DNA of 64,000 nucleotides from a virus: positions 1 through 64,000 of IMG/VR virus record IMGVR_UViG_3300033233_000034; one strand, given 5' to 3'. Below the pieces are notes generated by a model. The model saw nothing but the letters and a program-made list of their open reading frames with translations. It was not told the DNA's origin and did not search any database. A program made the translations under genes and the position numbers. Shown here piece by piece: positions 42,828-51,405 of the stretch. Numbering within the stretch: position 1 is the stretch's first letter; each line of letters opens with the position of its first letter.

Positions 42828-42989
42828 TTAATTCTTAATAAAGAGCAAGGTTCTAAATTTTTTAAATATTCTTTGCCACCAACTTATTTTTGTGGTAATT
42901 TTTTTAATAGTTACTTTAGTATTTTTTAATGCCTTATTTAATTCAGAAGTATCAATATTTACTTCAAAATTTAATTCTCCTTTAGCCAT
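42828..42989 (-). CDS. Small basic protein, 53 aa
   Basis: MAKGELNFEVNIDTSELNKA, then a Lys-rich helix with a Trp-rich end. Encoded between the two recombination genes. Unknown function. Confidence 0.5.
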   Translation of the reverse strand: MAKGELNFEVNIDTSELNKALKNTKVTIKKITTKISWWQRIFKKFRTLLFIKN

Positions 42990-42991
42990 TA

Positions 42992-44062
42992 TTATTTATT
43001 TTTTATAGGTTGTACATAAGATTCACATAATGGACAAATAAGAGGCATTTCTTTTTTAAATGCAATCTCTAATAAGCGTTTGTTTTCAATCATCTCTTTT
43101 AGATTAGTAGATATATCGTTTAAGGTAGAAACGGCTTGTTTTAGCCCTTGTAATCGAAGGAATAAGGCTTTTTTCTTCTCTATTAAACCTAAGATATTAT
43201 TAAGGGGGGTTTCAATCTCTAAAAGTTTCCCATATTCCTCTAAACCTTCATTAATCTGATCAAATCCAATTAAGAATATTCGCAATCTTTCTGATTCTTC
43301 AAAACGTAATCTTTTTTGTTCATATAAAGATAAAATATTGTTTAAAGGCATTTCCAATACAAGTATAGCTGCTTTTTCATTTTTTTCCATACTAACATTA
43401 AGCCAACTATTAAATAATACACTTAAATCATTTACTTTCTTTCCTTTACTTTTAACCTGATTCTGCATTTCTTCCAATACTTCTATCTCAATTTCCATTT
43501 TTTGTAGATACCGGAATGTTTCCTTTTGCTCCTCCAGACGTTTTACCTCAGCATCTTTGTACTTAATATCTGCCGTAAGTTCTCGTACCCATTTATTTAC
43601 ATTAGCCGTAGCCTGATCTATTTTATCCAACCGCGCTACCTTATTAAAATGTGTGGCTACCTCACCGGGAGTAGCTGAAATAAGGAAGGGACTGTCATGC
43701 TGTGCTTGTAGGTTGATTTCTGATAAGTTCAGGGTATTTGAGATTTCCACTGGTACTCCCTCTTTACCAAAAGCCTTGAAAGATAAACTATCTGTACTAT
43801 CCGATAAAATATATTCCTCTGCTTTATCTTTAATACGTGTAATGTGGTGGGAATCCATTTCTATTTTTACGGAAGTTTCCCCACCCCAAGTGCTACGAAA
43901 AGCATTACCAGAAGGTTTATTCCACACTACCCAACGAAGTGCCCGTATTATAGTAGATTTACCCGAATCACTACTACCAATTATTACGTTAACTCCATCA
44001 ACAAATTGTAAATCAGTCTTTTTATGGCTTTGGAAGTTCCTAATTTTTAGTGATTGTATCAT
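42992..44062 (-). CDS. N-terminal half of a split Rad50/SbcC-like ATPase
   Basis: 356 aa. Walker A at residues 29-37 (GSSDSGKST) and the typical start MIQSLKIRNFQSHKKTDL. Coiled coil follows, and the protein ends at a CPLC (about 343-346), a zinc-hook-like pair, ten residues before the end. So it stops where the hook turns; the return arm and Walker B are supplied by 40795-41409. The match to Rad50/SbcC/gp46 is strong. The split form and the gene order (N-half, SbcD, C-half) are unusual. Confidence 0.9.
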   Translation of the reverse strand: MIQSLKIRNFQSHKKTDLQFVDGVNVIIGSSDSGKSTIIRALRWVVWNKPSGNAFRSTWGGETSVKIEMDSHHITRIKDKAEEYILSDSTDSLSFKAFGKEGVPVEISNTLNLSEINLQAQHDSPFLISATPGEVATHFNKVARLDKIDQATANVNKWVRELTADIKYKDAEVKRLEEQKETFRYLQKMEIEIEVLEEMQNQVKSKGKKVNDLSVLFNSWLNVSMEKNEKAAILVLEMPLNNILSLYEQKRLRFEESERLRIFLIGFDQINEGLEEYGKLLEIETPLNNILGLIEKKKALFLRLQGLKQAVSTLNDISTNLKEMIENKRLLEIAFKKEMPLICPLCESYVQPIKNK

Positions 44063-44286
44063 ATTCCTAATAATTGTTTAATGAGAAAATTAAGATATTC
44101 AAAATTATTTTGTAAACTCTTTTTTATTTCATCACTTATAAAAACACGATCACCATTAATAATAGCATCAGCTACTTGTTTTCGTTCTTCTATAATAGGT
44201 TTTAATAAAGTAAATAAAGACTCTGTATTTACCATACAAGCGGAAATAAGTTTTGTTTGATTTTCTACATAATCATTTGTGCTCAT
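44059..44286 (-). CDS. Hypothetical protein, 75 aa
   Basis: Helical (IIEERKQVADAIINGDRVFI), acidic N-terminus; overlaps neighbours on both sides. No known domain. Confidence 0.55.
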   Translation of the reverse strand: MSTNDYVENQTKLISACMVNTESLFTLLKPIIEERKQVADAIINGDRVFISDEIKKSLQNNFEYLNFLIKQLLGI

Positions 44287-44507
44287 AATTCTGGTATTTT
44301 AGTAGTAATTAAAAATATAGCGATCGCTTTGGTAACTGTATTTCGTGTTAAAGGTTTCCGTGTACCAAAAGTGTACATACCATTTTCCGTTTCACGAGCG
44401 TAAGAACCTTCATATTGCTTCGTTTCTCTTTTAGCATTATTTGTAGGATAGAGATACATAACTTCTATGATTTTCCGTAAACGAGGACAAATGTAATCAG
44501 CGTTCAT
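44283..44507 (-). CDS. Hypothetical protein, 74 aa
   Basis: MNADYICPRLRKIIEVMYLY, basic and Tyr-rich, with an SYARETENGMYTFGTRKPLT segment. Shares four bases with one neighbour and eleven with the other. Unknown function. Confidence 0.55.
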   Translation of the reverse strand: MNADYICPRLRKIIEVMYLYPTNNAKRETKQYEGSYARETENGMYTFGTRKPLTRNTVTKAIAIFLITTKIPEL

Positions 44508-44694
44508 GCTTACAACTATAAATAGGAAGAATGGTGCAACATTGATGACTTCTTAAATTTAGTTTTTCAATATAAGCAATAGCTTCTTCATTAGTATTAC
44601 AAGAAGCCATCCATTCACCTAAAACATAATAACTATCATCACCATAAATTTTACGTTCTTGATTTATCCAAAATACAACATATTTGAGTTCCAT
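44497..44694 (-). CDS. Hypothetical protein, 65 aa
   Basis: MELKYVVFWINQERKIYGDD with a C-terminal Cys/His-rich tail (HQCCTILPIYSCKHE) that could bind metal. Starts three bases after the RuvC-like gene ends. Unknown function. Confidence 0.55.
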   Translation of the reverse strand: MELKYVVFWINQERKIYGDDSYYVLGEWMASCNTNEEAIAYIEKLNLRSHQCCTILPIYSCKHER

Positions 44695-44696
44695 AA

Positions 44697-45299
44697 TTAC
44701 TTCATTTTAAATAGTTTTAATGCTGGACTTTCTTTCATAGCCAAATGATGAATACTAAGACTATCCGCTACCGCTTCGTCTATATATTTGGTTCCTGTAG
44801 GTTTCCAATTTGGATATATTATTTTCATTTTTTGTACCATTTCTAATTTTTCCCCAGTAGATTTATTTAATGAATGGCGTTTAGAATCGTTTTCGCTATA
44901 CCACTCAATCCCAATCTCCAAAGCATTAGAAATAGTTTCTAAAATACCCATACAAATACCGATCATAACGGCTGCCGAAGCAGATTGACTACCATGTGGT
45001 AATTCTGAAACGATGTACTCGATATTATGTTTTTTAACCTGACTTAATAACCGTTCATTGATTTCCCGTATTCTGCGAATAGTGTCATCACCTTTCCTAA
45101 CTCTGAGTTTCTTACCACCTGATTCAGTTTTAATACAACCAGTTTCAAGTATCTTACCATCCTGATTAAGCACGGAATACCCCCAAGCACAAATACTAGG
45201 ATCATTAGCAAGGATAGTAATTTGTTTAGTAGGGACTACTTGTTTAGAATAAACCATATCCTCTTTCCAAATTACCGTATTTTTAATTCTTTCCATCAT
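44697..45299 (-). CDS. RuvC-like Holliday junction resolvase
   Basis: 200 aa with an RNase H fold pattern: an acidic residue in ILANDPSICAWGYSVL (Asp about 33), Glu in IVSELPHGSQ (about 99), and the C-terminal DEAVADSL (about 178-185). These match the three-to-four acidic metal ligands of RuvC. It would cut recombination or replication junctions before packaging. Begins MMERIK. The gene overlaps the 51-aa gene upstream. Confidence 0.8.
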   Translation of the reverse strand: MMERIKNTVIWKEDMVYSKQVVPTKQITILANDPSICAWGYSVLNQDGKILETGCIKTESGGKKLRVRKGDDTIRRIREINERLLSQVKKHNIEYIVSELPHGSQSASAAVMIGICMGILETISNALEIGIEWYSENDSKRHSLNKSTGEKLEMVQKMKIIYPNWKPTGTKYIDEAVADSLSIHHLAMKESPALKLFKMK

Positions 45300-45438
45300 T
45301 TCGTTTTAACATTTGTAGTATAGAATAATTAAACAGTATTTGATTCATTAGGATCATAAATTCCATACGCTCTTCTGCCGTTAATTCTGATAAAGGTACT
45401 ATTTCACCATTGTCACGCTCCACCAGTACTCGTTTCAT
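45283..45438 (-). CDS. Small acidic protein, 51 aa
   Basis: MKRVLVERDNGEIVPLSELT then a helix (AEERMEFMILMNQILFNY). Its end overlaps the RuvC-like gene start by 17 bases; its start overlaps the upstream stop. Unknown function. Confidence 0.5.
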   Translation of the reverse strand: MKRVLVERDNGEIVPLSELTAEERMEFMILMNQILFNYSILQMLKRNDGKN

Positions 45439-45701
45439 TTATTTTTCTTGAAATAAATCATATCTGCTTTCAATACCATATTTTGTCCATTCTTGTATAC
45501 CGTAGCAACCTTTGTAAACTGTCCATTTAACACCCATTTAAAGGAGTCTATTTGTATTTCAGAAGTATAGGACATATAAGTATTTCCTTGAATAATATAG
45601 ACAGTGTAAGGGTGTGTTGGTTTTTGATTGTTTTTTAAAAAAGACACAGTTCCAAAAACCATAAGAAAAGTCAAAGAAATAAAAAGTAAAAATGTTTTCA
45701 T
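45435..45701 (-). CDS. Exported or membrane-anchored protein, 88 aa
   Basis: The ATG at 45701 (MKTFLLFISLTFLMVFGTV) is preferred to 45722, which adds only MGGGGKA from the neighbour's tail. One N-terminal hydrophobic helix followed by a soluble beta-rich portion (YTVYIIQGNTYMSYTSEIQI). Could sit in the periplasm. Unknown function; overlaps both neighbours. Confidence 0.6.
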   Translation of the reverse strand: MKTFLLFISLTFLMVFGTVSFLKNNQKPTHPYTVYIIQGNTYMSYTSEIQIDSFKWVLNGQFTKVATVYKNGQNMVLKADMIYFKKNK

Positions 45702-45913
45702 AGCTTTTCCTCCTCCTCCCATCGTTTAATATCTGTAAAAACGGATATACAAGAATAAATAAATAAAGAAAGCATTATAAGTACACAAAATAATAAAACC
45801 AATATAACGGGGATTAAAACTATCCACCAAGAATTATTTGGCATTATACCAAATAATTTGCACAAAATTAACACCAATTGAAAACCACCATAAAGCAAAT
45901 AAGTTAGTTTCAT
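45698..45913 (-). CDS. Two-span membrane protein, 71 aa
   Basis: Two hydrophobic helices (LTYLLYGGFQLVLILCKLFG; WWIVLIPVILVLLFCVLIML) and an acidic end (RWEEEEKL). No known family. Small membrane proteins like this cluster around here. Confidence 0.6.
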   Translation of the reverse strand: MKLTYLLYGGFQLVLILCKLFGIMPNNSWWIVLIPVILVLLFCVLIMLSLFIYSCISVFTDIKRWEEEEKL

Positions 45914-45987
45914 TTGAATAATTTATTTAGTTTGTATAAAAGATATAAAAACTCAACCCATAACCATTGAAAAATATTTAGTCTCAT
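45910..45987 (-). CDS. Possible tiny peptide, 25 aa
   Basis: MRLNIFQWLWVEFLYLLYKL, ATGA overlap with the next gene. Short and hydrophobic; coding is uncertain. Confidence 0.3.
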   Translation of the reverse strand: MRLNIFQWLWVEFLYLLYKLNKLFK

Positions 45988-45997
45988 CGCTTAGGTT

Positions 45998-46852
45998 TTA
46001 AAAATATACTTTTGCTTTTCTTTTAATAGTCTTAACTCGATACATTTCTATATAAATCGGTTTTATCTTTTTCATTCGATTTAGTTTTCTATTAACCCAA
46101 CCCTTTTTAACATTTTCTATAAATTTTAATTTATTTTCAGGATTTTGTAAAAAGAGTTTGCGATTTTCAGACATTTTTAATTTAGTTTCTACTGTATGAG
46201 GAAACCTTTCTTTTTGAAGATTTGAAACAGTATAAGTTAAACCTTTATTCCAAGGAATCCTACCTTTGATTTTTTCTGCATGTAGTAACCTATTTTCTTT
46301 ATTCCAATAATTATGTATTTTATCTAATTGTTCTTGCGTATGAAAAAATTTATTCCCTAAAGCATGAGTATTCCCTTTTAATTTATCTTTGTTTTTAATA
46401 CTTATTTTCTTTTTTGTTTCTTCTGAGTGAACTTTGCCATAAAAGGAATTTAATATACCAATAGGGTGTTCATTATTGTCCCAAAACTCTTTTTTCTTTT
46501 TAGATTGTTTTCGTTTTGTTTCCTCGGAATGATGGGAACCTAATGGAGAACCCGCATAAGGGTAGATATTGTATAACCCATGAGTTTCTCTATAAGAATC
46601 TATCATCAGTTGTTCTTGTAATAAACGATTTTTTTCTTCACAATAAAGTAAAACCTTAAATTGAAAATTATCTTCACCGTATTTATTCCAAGCTCGTTGT
46701 AAATATGGATTAAGATGGTTTCTTTTTTGTAATGCTTTTAAATGAACTTTTAATCGTTTTTCTATATTTATAGAACTACCAACATAAACTTTATTAGTAA
46801 TAATGTTTTGAATTAAATATACCCCTGATAGGATTAATGTAGATTTATTCAT
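45998..46852 (-). CDS. Free-standing GIY-YIG endonuclease
   Basis: 284 aa. The N-terminal GIY-YIG domain (SGVYLIQNIITNKVYVGSSI near 9-28; NPYLQRAWNKYGEDNFQF near 48-65) is followed by repeated DNA-binding motifs of the NUMOD3 kind (HHSEETKRKQSKKKKEFW; HSEETKKKISIKNKDKLKGN). These cut a DNA site and promote their own spread. It starts inside the stop of the RecA-like gene and does not disrupt it. It could be a homing element in the recombination cluster. The family call is strong. Confidence 0.92.
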   Translation of the reverse strand: MNKSTLILSGVYLIQNIITNKVYVGSSINIEKRLKVHLKALQKRNHLNPYLQRAWNKYGEDNFQFKVLLYCEEKNRLLQEQLMIDSYRETHGLYNIYPYAGSPLGSHHSEETKRKQSKKKKEFWDNNEHPIGILNSFYGKVHSEETKKKISIKNKDKLKGNTHALGNKFFHTQEQLDKIHNYWNKENRLLHAEKIKGRIPWNKGLTYTVSNLQKERFPHTVETKLKMSENRKLFLQNPENKLKFIENVKKGWVNRKLNRMKKIKPIYIEMYRVKTIKRKAKVYF

Positions 46853-47913
46853 TTTCTCTTTTTCCTATCTCTTTCTTTTGTAAATTTACTTTCTATTTCT
46901 TCCCAAAGATCAATAACTTCGTTTTTTAAATAACCATCCCATTGTTTTTCTTCAATCATAGAAATAGCTTTATCTAACGAATTACTCAATTCAACTCCTC
47001 TACAAGTATAAGTTGTATTTTTGGTAAAATCTTTAATATATTGTAGTTCATCTCGAATAGAATCTATACCATAATCAAAAATTATTGATACAGGGGCACT
47101 ACGGTAAGGTTTCCAGATACTCGATTTAAATACATCAATTAACACTTCTACGCCTATACAACGCTTTACTTCTTTACCGACTACCTTTTGCTTATCCCAA
47201 ATCTTTTCGGGTTTTGTAAAGCGTAATCGTAGGCTGCTATAAAAACCTATGGCCTCACCACCGGGAGTAATATACTTTTGACCGTAAGGACCAGCATCCA
47301 TATTTACCCTTACCTGATTACTACAAACCATCAAGTAGTTATTTTTTACTAAAGTACGTGCAGATTTCCTAAGTTCCTCACTAAATTCCTTTGCTCTACG
47401 CATACCCATTTTATCACCATCCTTGTTATCCATTTCCATTTTAGTAGAAAGGGCTGCAAGAGAATCTGCAAAAATACCGTTAATAAGTTTCTTTTTAAAA
47501 GATTTTGGCTCCCATGCACTAATAGTTGTGAATAGATCAGTAACAGTATCAGGACGGGAATATTCAGAATCACTTAAATCCAAACCAAACATACTGGCAA
47601 ATTGTTTATTCAATCGGGCTTCTGGATCGGCAAACATAATTTCCCCCCCTTGTCTTTGCACAGCACCTGCGATTTCTGATAATAAGACGGTTTTTCCACT
47701 ACCACTTGGTCCGAAAGCTTCGACGAGTATTCCTCCAGGTAAACCCCCGCCACGCACTCTTCCTCCACTAATGGCAAGGTCAAGCAGTGTACTTCCAGTG
47801 CTAATAATTGTACCGAAGTCTCCATCGTATTCTTTCTTTTCACTTATCGTTGGTTTTAAAGATTTACGTACCATTTGGGCACTTAAAGATTCTTCTGGTT
47901 TTATTCGTTCCAT
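46849..47913 (-). CDS. RecA/UvsX-like recombinase
   Basis: 354 aa. Walker A GPSGSGKTV (about 68-76), ISTGSTLLDLAISGG just before it, a Walker B-like strand IFADSLAALST (about 146-156) and loop regions as in the phage RecA/UvsX group. It forms filaments on single-stranded DNA and drives strand exchange. It starts MERIKPEE. A terminator separates it from ssb; the GIY-YIG gene follows. The recombination genes around it (SSB, UvsY-like, SbcCD-like, RuvC-like) form a complete system. Confidence 0.9.
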   Translation of the reverse strand: MERIKPEESLSAQMVRKSLKPTISEKKEYDGDFGTIISTGSTLLDLAISGGRVRGGGLPGGILVEAFGPSGSGKTVLLSEIAGAVQRQGGEIMFADPEARLNKQFASMFGLDLSDSEYSRPDTVTDLFTTISAWEPKSFKKKLINGIFADSLAALSTKMEMDNKDGDKMGMRRAKEFSEELRKSARTLVKNNYLMVCSNQVRVNMDAGPYGQKYITPGGEAIGFYSSLRLRFTKPEKIWDKQKVVGKEVKRCIGVEVLIDVFKSSIWKPYRSAPVSIIFDYGIDSIRDELQYIKDFTKNTTYTCRGVELSNSLDKAISMIEEKQWDGYLKNEVIDLWEEIESKFTKERDRKKRK

Positions 47914-47924
47914 AGTTAAGATTT

Positions 47925-47959
47925 TAAAAATAGGTAGGGAATATTTCTATACCCATACC
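47925..47959 (-). terminator. Terminator after the SSB gene
   Basis: Imperfect stem (47933-47943 with 47948-47959, one bulge and one mismatch) around a GAAA loop, then a U-run on the minus strand. It lies just after the SSB stop at 47980 and before the RecA-like gene. Confidence 0.6.
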
Positions 47960-47979
47960 CATTTTTGATTTATTTAAAA

Positions 47980-49377
47980 CTACTTTTTACTATTCTTTTT
48001 CTTTAGGGTATTACATTCATCCCAAAGATCACAAGAATCACATTCATCAAACTTATCAACATCTTTCCCAAATATATGATCGGAAGGACACTTATCATCA
48101 GCCGTAGCTTTTTTAGCTGGAACTTTAGTTGATTTTTTTACAGGTTTTTCATCATCATCATCATCATCTACCGGAGCAACTTTTTTACTTTTCTTAGCTG
48201 GTTTAACACCTGTACCCATACAATCCTCACAAACACCGCCCTCAGAATCTTTACCAGAACCTTCACAAGTTAAGCAACGAGTTTCAAAAGGAATAGTAGC
48301 TATTTTAATTATAGATTTAGACATACCTGTTACACCTAATGAGTAAGCGACATCAATTTGTAAACTTTTAGTAAACCCAATGTAATCATCAGGGTCAAGT
48401 TCGATTTCTTTTAAAACAATGAATTTCTTTAATTCTTTAGCTGACATCATTTTGATAGTATCCCAAGTAATATTATCAGCTTCATCCTCATCATCATCTA
48501 CCGGAGCAACTTTCTTTTTCCTTACAGGAGCGGGATCATCATTATCCTCCTCTACCTTTTGTACTTTTTTACGTACTGGTTTTTCATCCTCATCAATATC
48601 ATCTACTTCTTCTTCTTCTTCAATTTCAAAGAATTTATGCTCCATTTGCTCATAAGTAAGTACGTTTAGGATTTCATCCAATCGAGGGGTTTCATCAGCT
48701 ACGGAAAGTTTGTAAGGTTTATCCCTTTCAACAGATATAATTTTAGTAGCTTCTGCAAATGGTTTACTATTACCAATAACTTTTCCTGTAAAACGCACTT
48801 TCAGTGTTTCACCTTCTTCCAAATCCATAAAGACTTCTGATACTGATTCTTCTTCAATTTCATCGTTCAATAGCTTTTGAAACATAGCTTTTGATACATC
48901 AAAAATATGCCATTTTCCGGCATCATGCTTCGGACTATCCAAAGGATTTACAATGTAAAGATAACGATCACTGGCACTCATAGATTTTAATTCATCTTTA
49001 TCCGCACCAGCTTTTGCTCGTTTAGCTCTTTCCTCACAAATAGGACATTTCTTACCAAAAGTTGCTAAACAAACCACCGTATCCCCAGTACCTGCACCTA
49101 CGTTACGATGCACTTTAAATGGGAATCGCCACCAGTAACTATCCTTAATGGCTATTCCGGCTTTTTCATCTTTCTCAGGATGATTATTACTTGTAACTAA
49201 ATACGGTGCAAAATCTAAAAGGTAGTTTTTACCTTTATCTGCACTTACTTCGGGAGAAAATACTGATACACCATTTGGTAATTTTAAATACCCATAACTG
49301 GATGCTTTAGCTTTGTCGGTTTTAACCGCTTGTGATACTTTTCCCCTAAAACTACTCTTCGATGTTTTCTTTGCCAT
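47980..49377 (-). CDS. Single-stranded DNA-binding protein, gp32-like, with acidic tail
   Basis: 465 aa. N-terminal core includes SYWWRFPFKVHRNVGAGTG, a metal site (FGKKCPICEERAKRAK near 100-115) and YLYIVNPLDSP, as in phage gp32-like SSBs. The tail has two Lys/Asp repeats (KVAPVDDDEDEAD and KVAPVDDDDDDEKP), a DnaJ-type zinc element (CLTCEGSGKDSEGGVCEDCM near 370-390) and Cys-rich end (CDSCDLWDEC). Coats single strands and recruits partners through the acidic tail. The extra zinc parts are unusual for an SSB. Confidence 0.82.
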   Translation of the reverse strand: MAKKTSKSSFRGKVSQAVKTDKAKASSYGYLKLPNGVSVFSPEVSADKGKNYLLDFAPYLVTSNNHPEKDEKAGIAIKDSYWWRFPFKVHRNVGAGTGDTVVCLATFGKKCPICEERAKRAKAGADKDELKSMSASDRYLYIVNPLDSPKHDAGKWHIFDVSKAMFQKLLNDEIEEESVSEVFMDLEEGETLKVRFTGKVIGNSKPFAEATKIISVERDKPYKLSVADETPRLDEILNVLTYEQMEHKFFEIEEEEEVDDIDEDEKPVRKKVQKVEEDNDDPAPVRKKKVAPVDDDEDEADNITWDTIKMMSAKELKKFIVLKEIELDPDDYIGFTKSLQIDVAYSLGVTGMSKSIIKIATIPFETRCLTCEGSGKDSEGGVCEDCMGTGVKPAKKSKKVAPVDDDDDDEKPVKKSTKVPAKKATADDKCPSDHIFGKDVDKFDECDSCDLWDECNTLKKKNSKK

Positions 49378-49531
49378 TTTGATTTTGATTTTTAGATAAA
49401 TACTTATTCACTGCTTTGTTAATAAATCTTTCGATTTCGTCCAACCATGCCATCATAACGATACGTGATAGAATGTATAGTAAAATAGGGATAGAACATC
49501 CTATTAAAATCATTATTATATACTCCTTCAT
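49352..49531 (-). CDS. Small membrane protein, 59 aa
   Basis: MKEYIIMILIGCSIPILLYI (one hydrophobic helix), then a charged tail, stop TAG at 49352-49354. Overlaps both the UvsY-like gene and the SSB start. Role unknown. Confidence 0.5.
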   Translation of the reverse strand: MKEYIIMILIGCSIPILLYILSRIVMMAWLDEIERFINKAVNKYLSKNQNQNGKENIEE

Positions 49532-50043
49532 TCTTCTTTCATTTTACGTGTACGTTGTAATTCACTAAAACCTTTGCTTACTTTTTCATCCACTTTCTTT
49601 TCTTGTTCTCGCTTTTCCCAGTCACGATTAATCTGATAAGGAACTGTTGGTCCAGAGAAGTACTGCTGCCCATAAAGCCGTACAAGATTTTCCAGTGCTG
49701 ATTTACGATGCTCAAAAGCATTTACGGCAGCTTGTGCCATTTCTGCTTCATACTTAGAATTTAGATAAGCTGTATAAGCCTCCTGATAACCATCCTCTTT
49801 TAGAATAGCATTGGCTACTACGGTTTCTGTCACTTTCTCAATACCATATTTTTCAGGATTACTTCTTATACTTTTATCAGCTTCAGCTTTAGCAATATCT
49901 AAATTCTGCTTCGCTTCCTCCAGACGTTTTTTCATTTTAGCCGAATGCCTACCATACTTTAGGCAAAAGGAGGGTTGTGCTAACCATTCTTGGTCAAGGG
50001 CTTCACCATCAATTTCAATGTCCTGTTCATAATTTAATGCCAT
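49528..50043 (-). CDS. UvsY-like recombination mediator candidate
   Basis: 171 aa. Helical, with coiled coil MKKRLEEAKQNLDIAKAEAD (about 36-55) and the recurring phage segment AFEHRKSALENLVRLYGQQY (about 109-128). Proteins of this pattern lie beside gp32-like SSB genes in many large phages and are thought to load the recombinase, as UvsY does. The gene order (mediator, SSB, RecA-like) supports this. Homology to UvsY itself is not shown by a motif. Confidence 0.6.
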   Translation of the reverse strand: MALNYEQDIEIDGEALDQEWLAQPSFCLKYGRHSAKMKKRLEEAKQNLDIAKAEADKSIRSNPEKYGIEKVTETVVANAILKEDGYQEAYTAYLNSKYEAEMAQAAVNAFEHRKSALENLVRLYGQQYFSGPTVPYQINRDWEKREQEKKVDEKVSKGFSELQRTRKMKEE

Positions 50044-50062
50044 ATTTTTAGTTTTAAAGGTT

Positions 50063-50141
50063 TAAAAAAATCGGGAACTTTTTTTAAAAATGATTTCTAG
50101 TGTGGATAGATTTATCATGGATAAGAACGGTGTCCCCGATT
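50063..50141 (-). terminator. Long-stem terminator before the clamp loader region ends
   Basis: A 10-bp stem (AATCGGGGAC, 50141-50132, with GTTCCCGATT, 50078-50069, one G-U) encloses a 53-base loop containing a small hairpin and is followed by a U-run. It sits in the spacer between the clamp loader stop and the UvsY-like start. Confidence 0.5.
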
Positions 50142-50147
50142 ATATTT

Positions 50148-51062
50148 TTAGTTTTTAATTATTAAAAAACAATTCAAAGTAATTTGTGGCCAGCCTGAAT
50201 TATACGTTGGTTCCATAAATTGTTCCAATACCATACCGGCTCGTTCGTTATCAGCTCCTTTCAGTAGAATAGCTTGACAGTACCCCATTACCACTCGGCG
50301 AATATCCTCAGGTTCTTGATCTTTTAAAGCTGTTAGAATTATAGCTACCTCCTTCCAAGATGATTTCTTTAGTAGTACCCTACATAGTTCAATAGCTTGA
50401 CTTTGCATCGCTGCTGTCTGTCGTGCTACTTCTAAACGCTTTTCTTCATCTACGTTTAGCACTTGTTCTAAAATCTGAATAGCATTACGTGGGTGTCCCT
50501 GTGAATCCTGAATGATTTGGTCGTATATTTCCGTAGATAGGTATTCCCCTTCTCCTCGAACTATTGATCGAAGCAAACCCTTCATTTGGGTATCTGTAAG
50601 GGGTTTTACCTGTAACTCTATACACCTACCACGAATAGCAGCTATAACCTTTTGTGGGTCGGTAGTACAAAGGATAAAGTAAACGTGCTTTGGGGTATCT
50701 TCAAGAATTTTTAATAGAGCATTTTGTGCATCGTTTGTACTTTTATGAATTTCATCTATAAGCCAAACTCTACATTCCCCTTCCAATGGTTTATATTGAC
50801 TGTTTTTAATTATATCTCGTACTGTATCAATACCACGGAAATCTGCTGAATTTACTTCACGGAAATCAGAACCTTTGCACCCCAAACGGTCTGCTATAAT
50901 ACGTCCAATGGTAGTTTTACCACAACCACTTGAACCATGTAACATAAATACATGAGGACAGGTTTCAGGATTAGAAAGCATTTTGTCTAAAGTAGCTATA
51001 ATACTTTCATTTCCTTTTATAGAATCTAAAGAATCGGGTCGGTATTTAAGGTATAAACTCAT
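50148..51062 (-). CDS. Clamp loader ATPase (RFC/DnaX-like)
   Basis: 304 aa. Walker A HGSSGCGKTT (about 42-51), Walker B VWLIDEIHKS (about 99-108), sensor-1 region ILCTTDPQKV and a GRCIELQVKP segment with the expected arginine. The rest is a helical collar. It is short like T4 gp44. It would load the DnaN-like clamp (56029-57042) at primers. No separate small loader subunit is recognised; the 66-aa gene downstream may or may not take part. Confidence 0.9.
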   Translation of the reverse strand: MSLYLKYRPDSLDSIKGNESIIATLDKMLSNPETCPHVFMLHGSSGCGKTTIGRIIADRLGCKGSDFREVNSADFRGIDTVRDIIKNSQYKPLEGECRVWLIDEIHKSTNDAQNALLKILEDTPKHVYFILCTTDPQKVIAAIRGRCIELQVKPLTDTQMKGLLRSIVRGEGEYLSTEIYDQIIQDSQGHPRNAIQILEQVLNVDEEKRLEVARQTAAMQSQAIELCRVLLKKSSWKEVAIILTALKDQEPEDIRRVVMGYCQAILLKGADNERAGMVLEQFMEPTYNSGWPQITLNCFLIIKN

Positions 51063-51259
51063 TTTGGTATAATGGTTATTTTAAAGTTTCTAATTTGTCT
51101 TATTTGCTCAACTCTAGAACTAAGGTCAATAAAATCTATATCAATCGAAGTTATAGTTATATTATGCTTTTCCTGAAATTCTGTTAGTGGTTGATTAATT
51201 AATAACTTACAATGTTCTTGTAATCGTGCTAAATCTACTCCGAAAGATGGTTTACTCAT
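51059..51259 (-). CDS. Hypothetical protein, 66 aa
   Basis: MSKPSFGVDLARLQEHCKLL, mixed helix/strand. Overlaps the clamp loader start and the upstream stop. Unknown; location suggests a replisome accessory. Confidence 0.55.
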   Translation of the reverse strand: MSKPSFGVDLARLQEHCKLLINQPLTEFQEKHNITITSIDIDFIDLSSRVEQIRQIRNFKITIIPK

Positions 51260-51405
51260 GATCTTATTATTAAAGTTTGTAGTGCTTGCATAATTACTAA
51301 TTGATTATTAAGTATTATGAGTTCTATTGTAGAACAACGGTCTTCAGCTACTCTTATATTTGTAAGTTTAATTCTTTCTTCTAAAATTGCTACATCATCA
51401 CTCAT
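51256..51405 (-). CDS. Small helical protein, 49 aa
   Basis: MSDDVAILEERIKLTNIRVA, an amphipathic helix that may oligomerise. ATGA overlaps on both ends support coding. Unknown. Confidence 0.5.
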   Translation of the reverse strand: MSDDVAILEERIKLTNIRVAEDRCSTIELIILNNQLVIMQALQTLIIRS

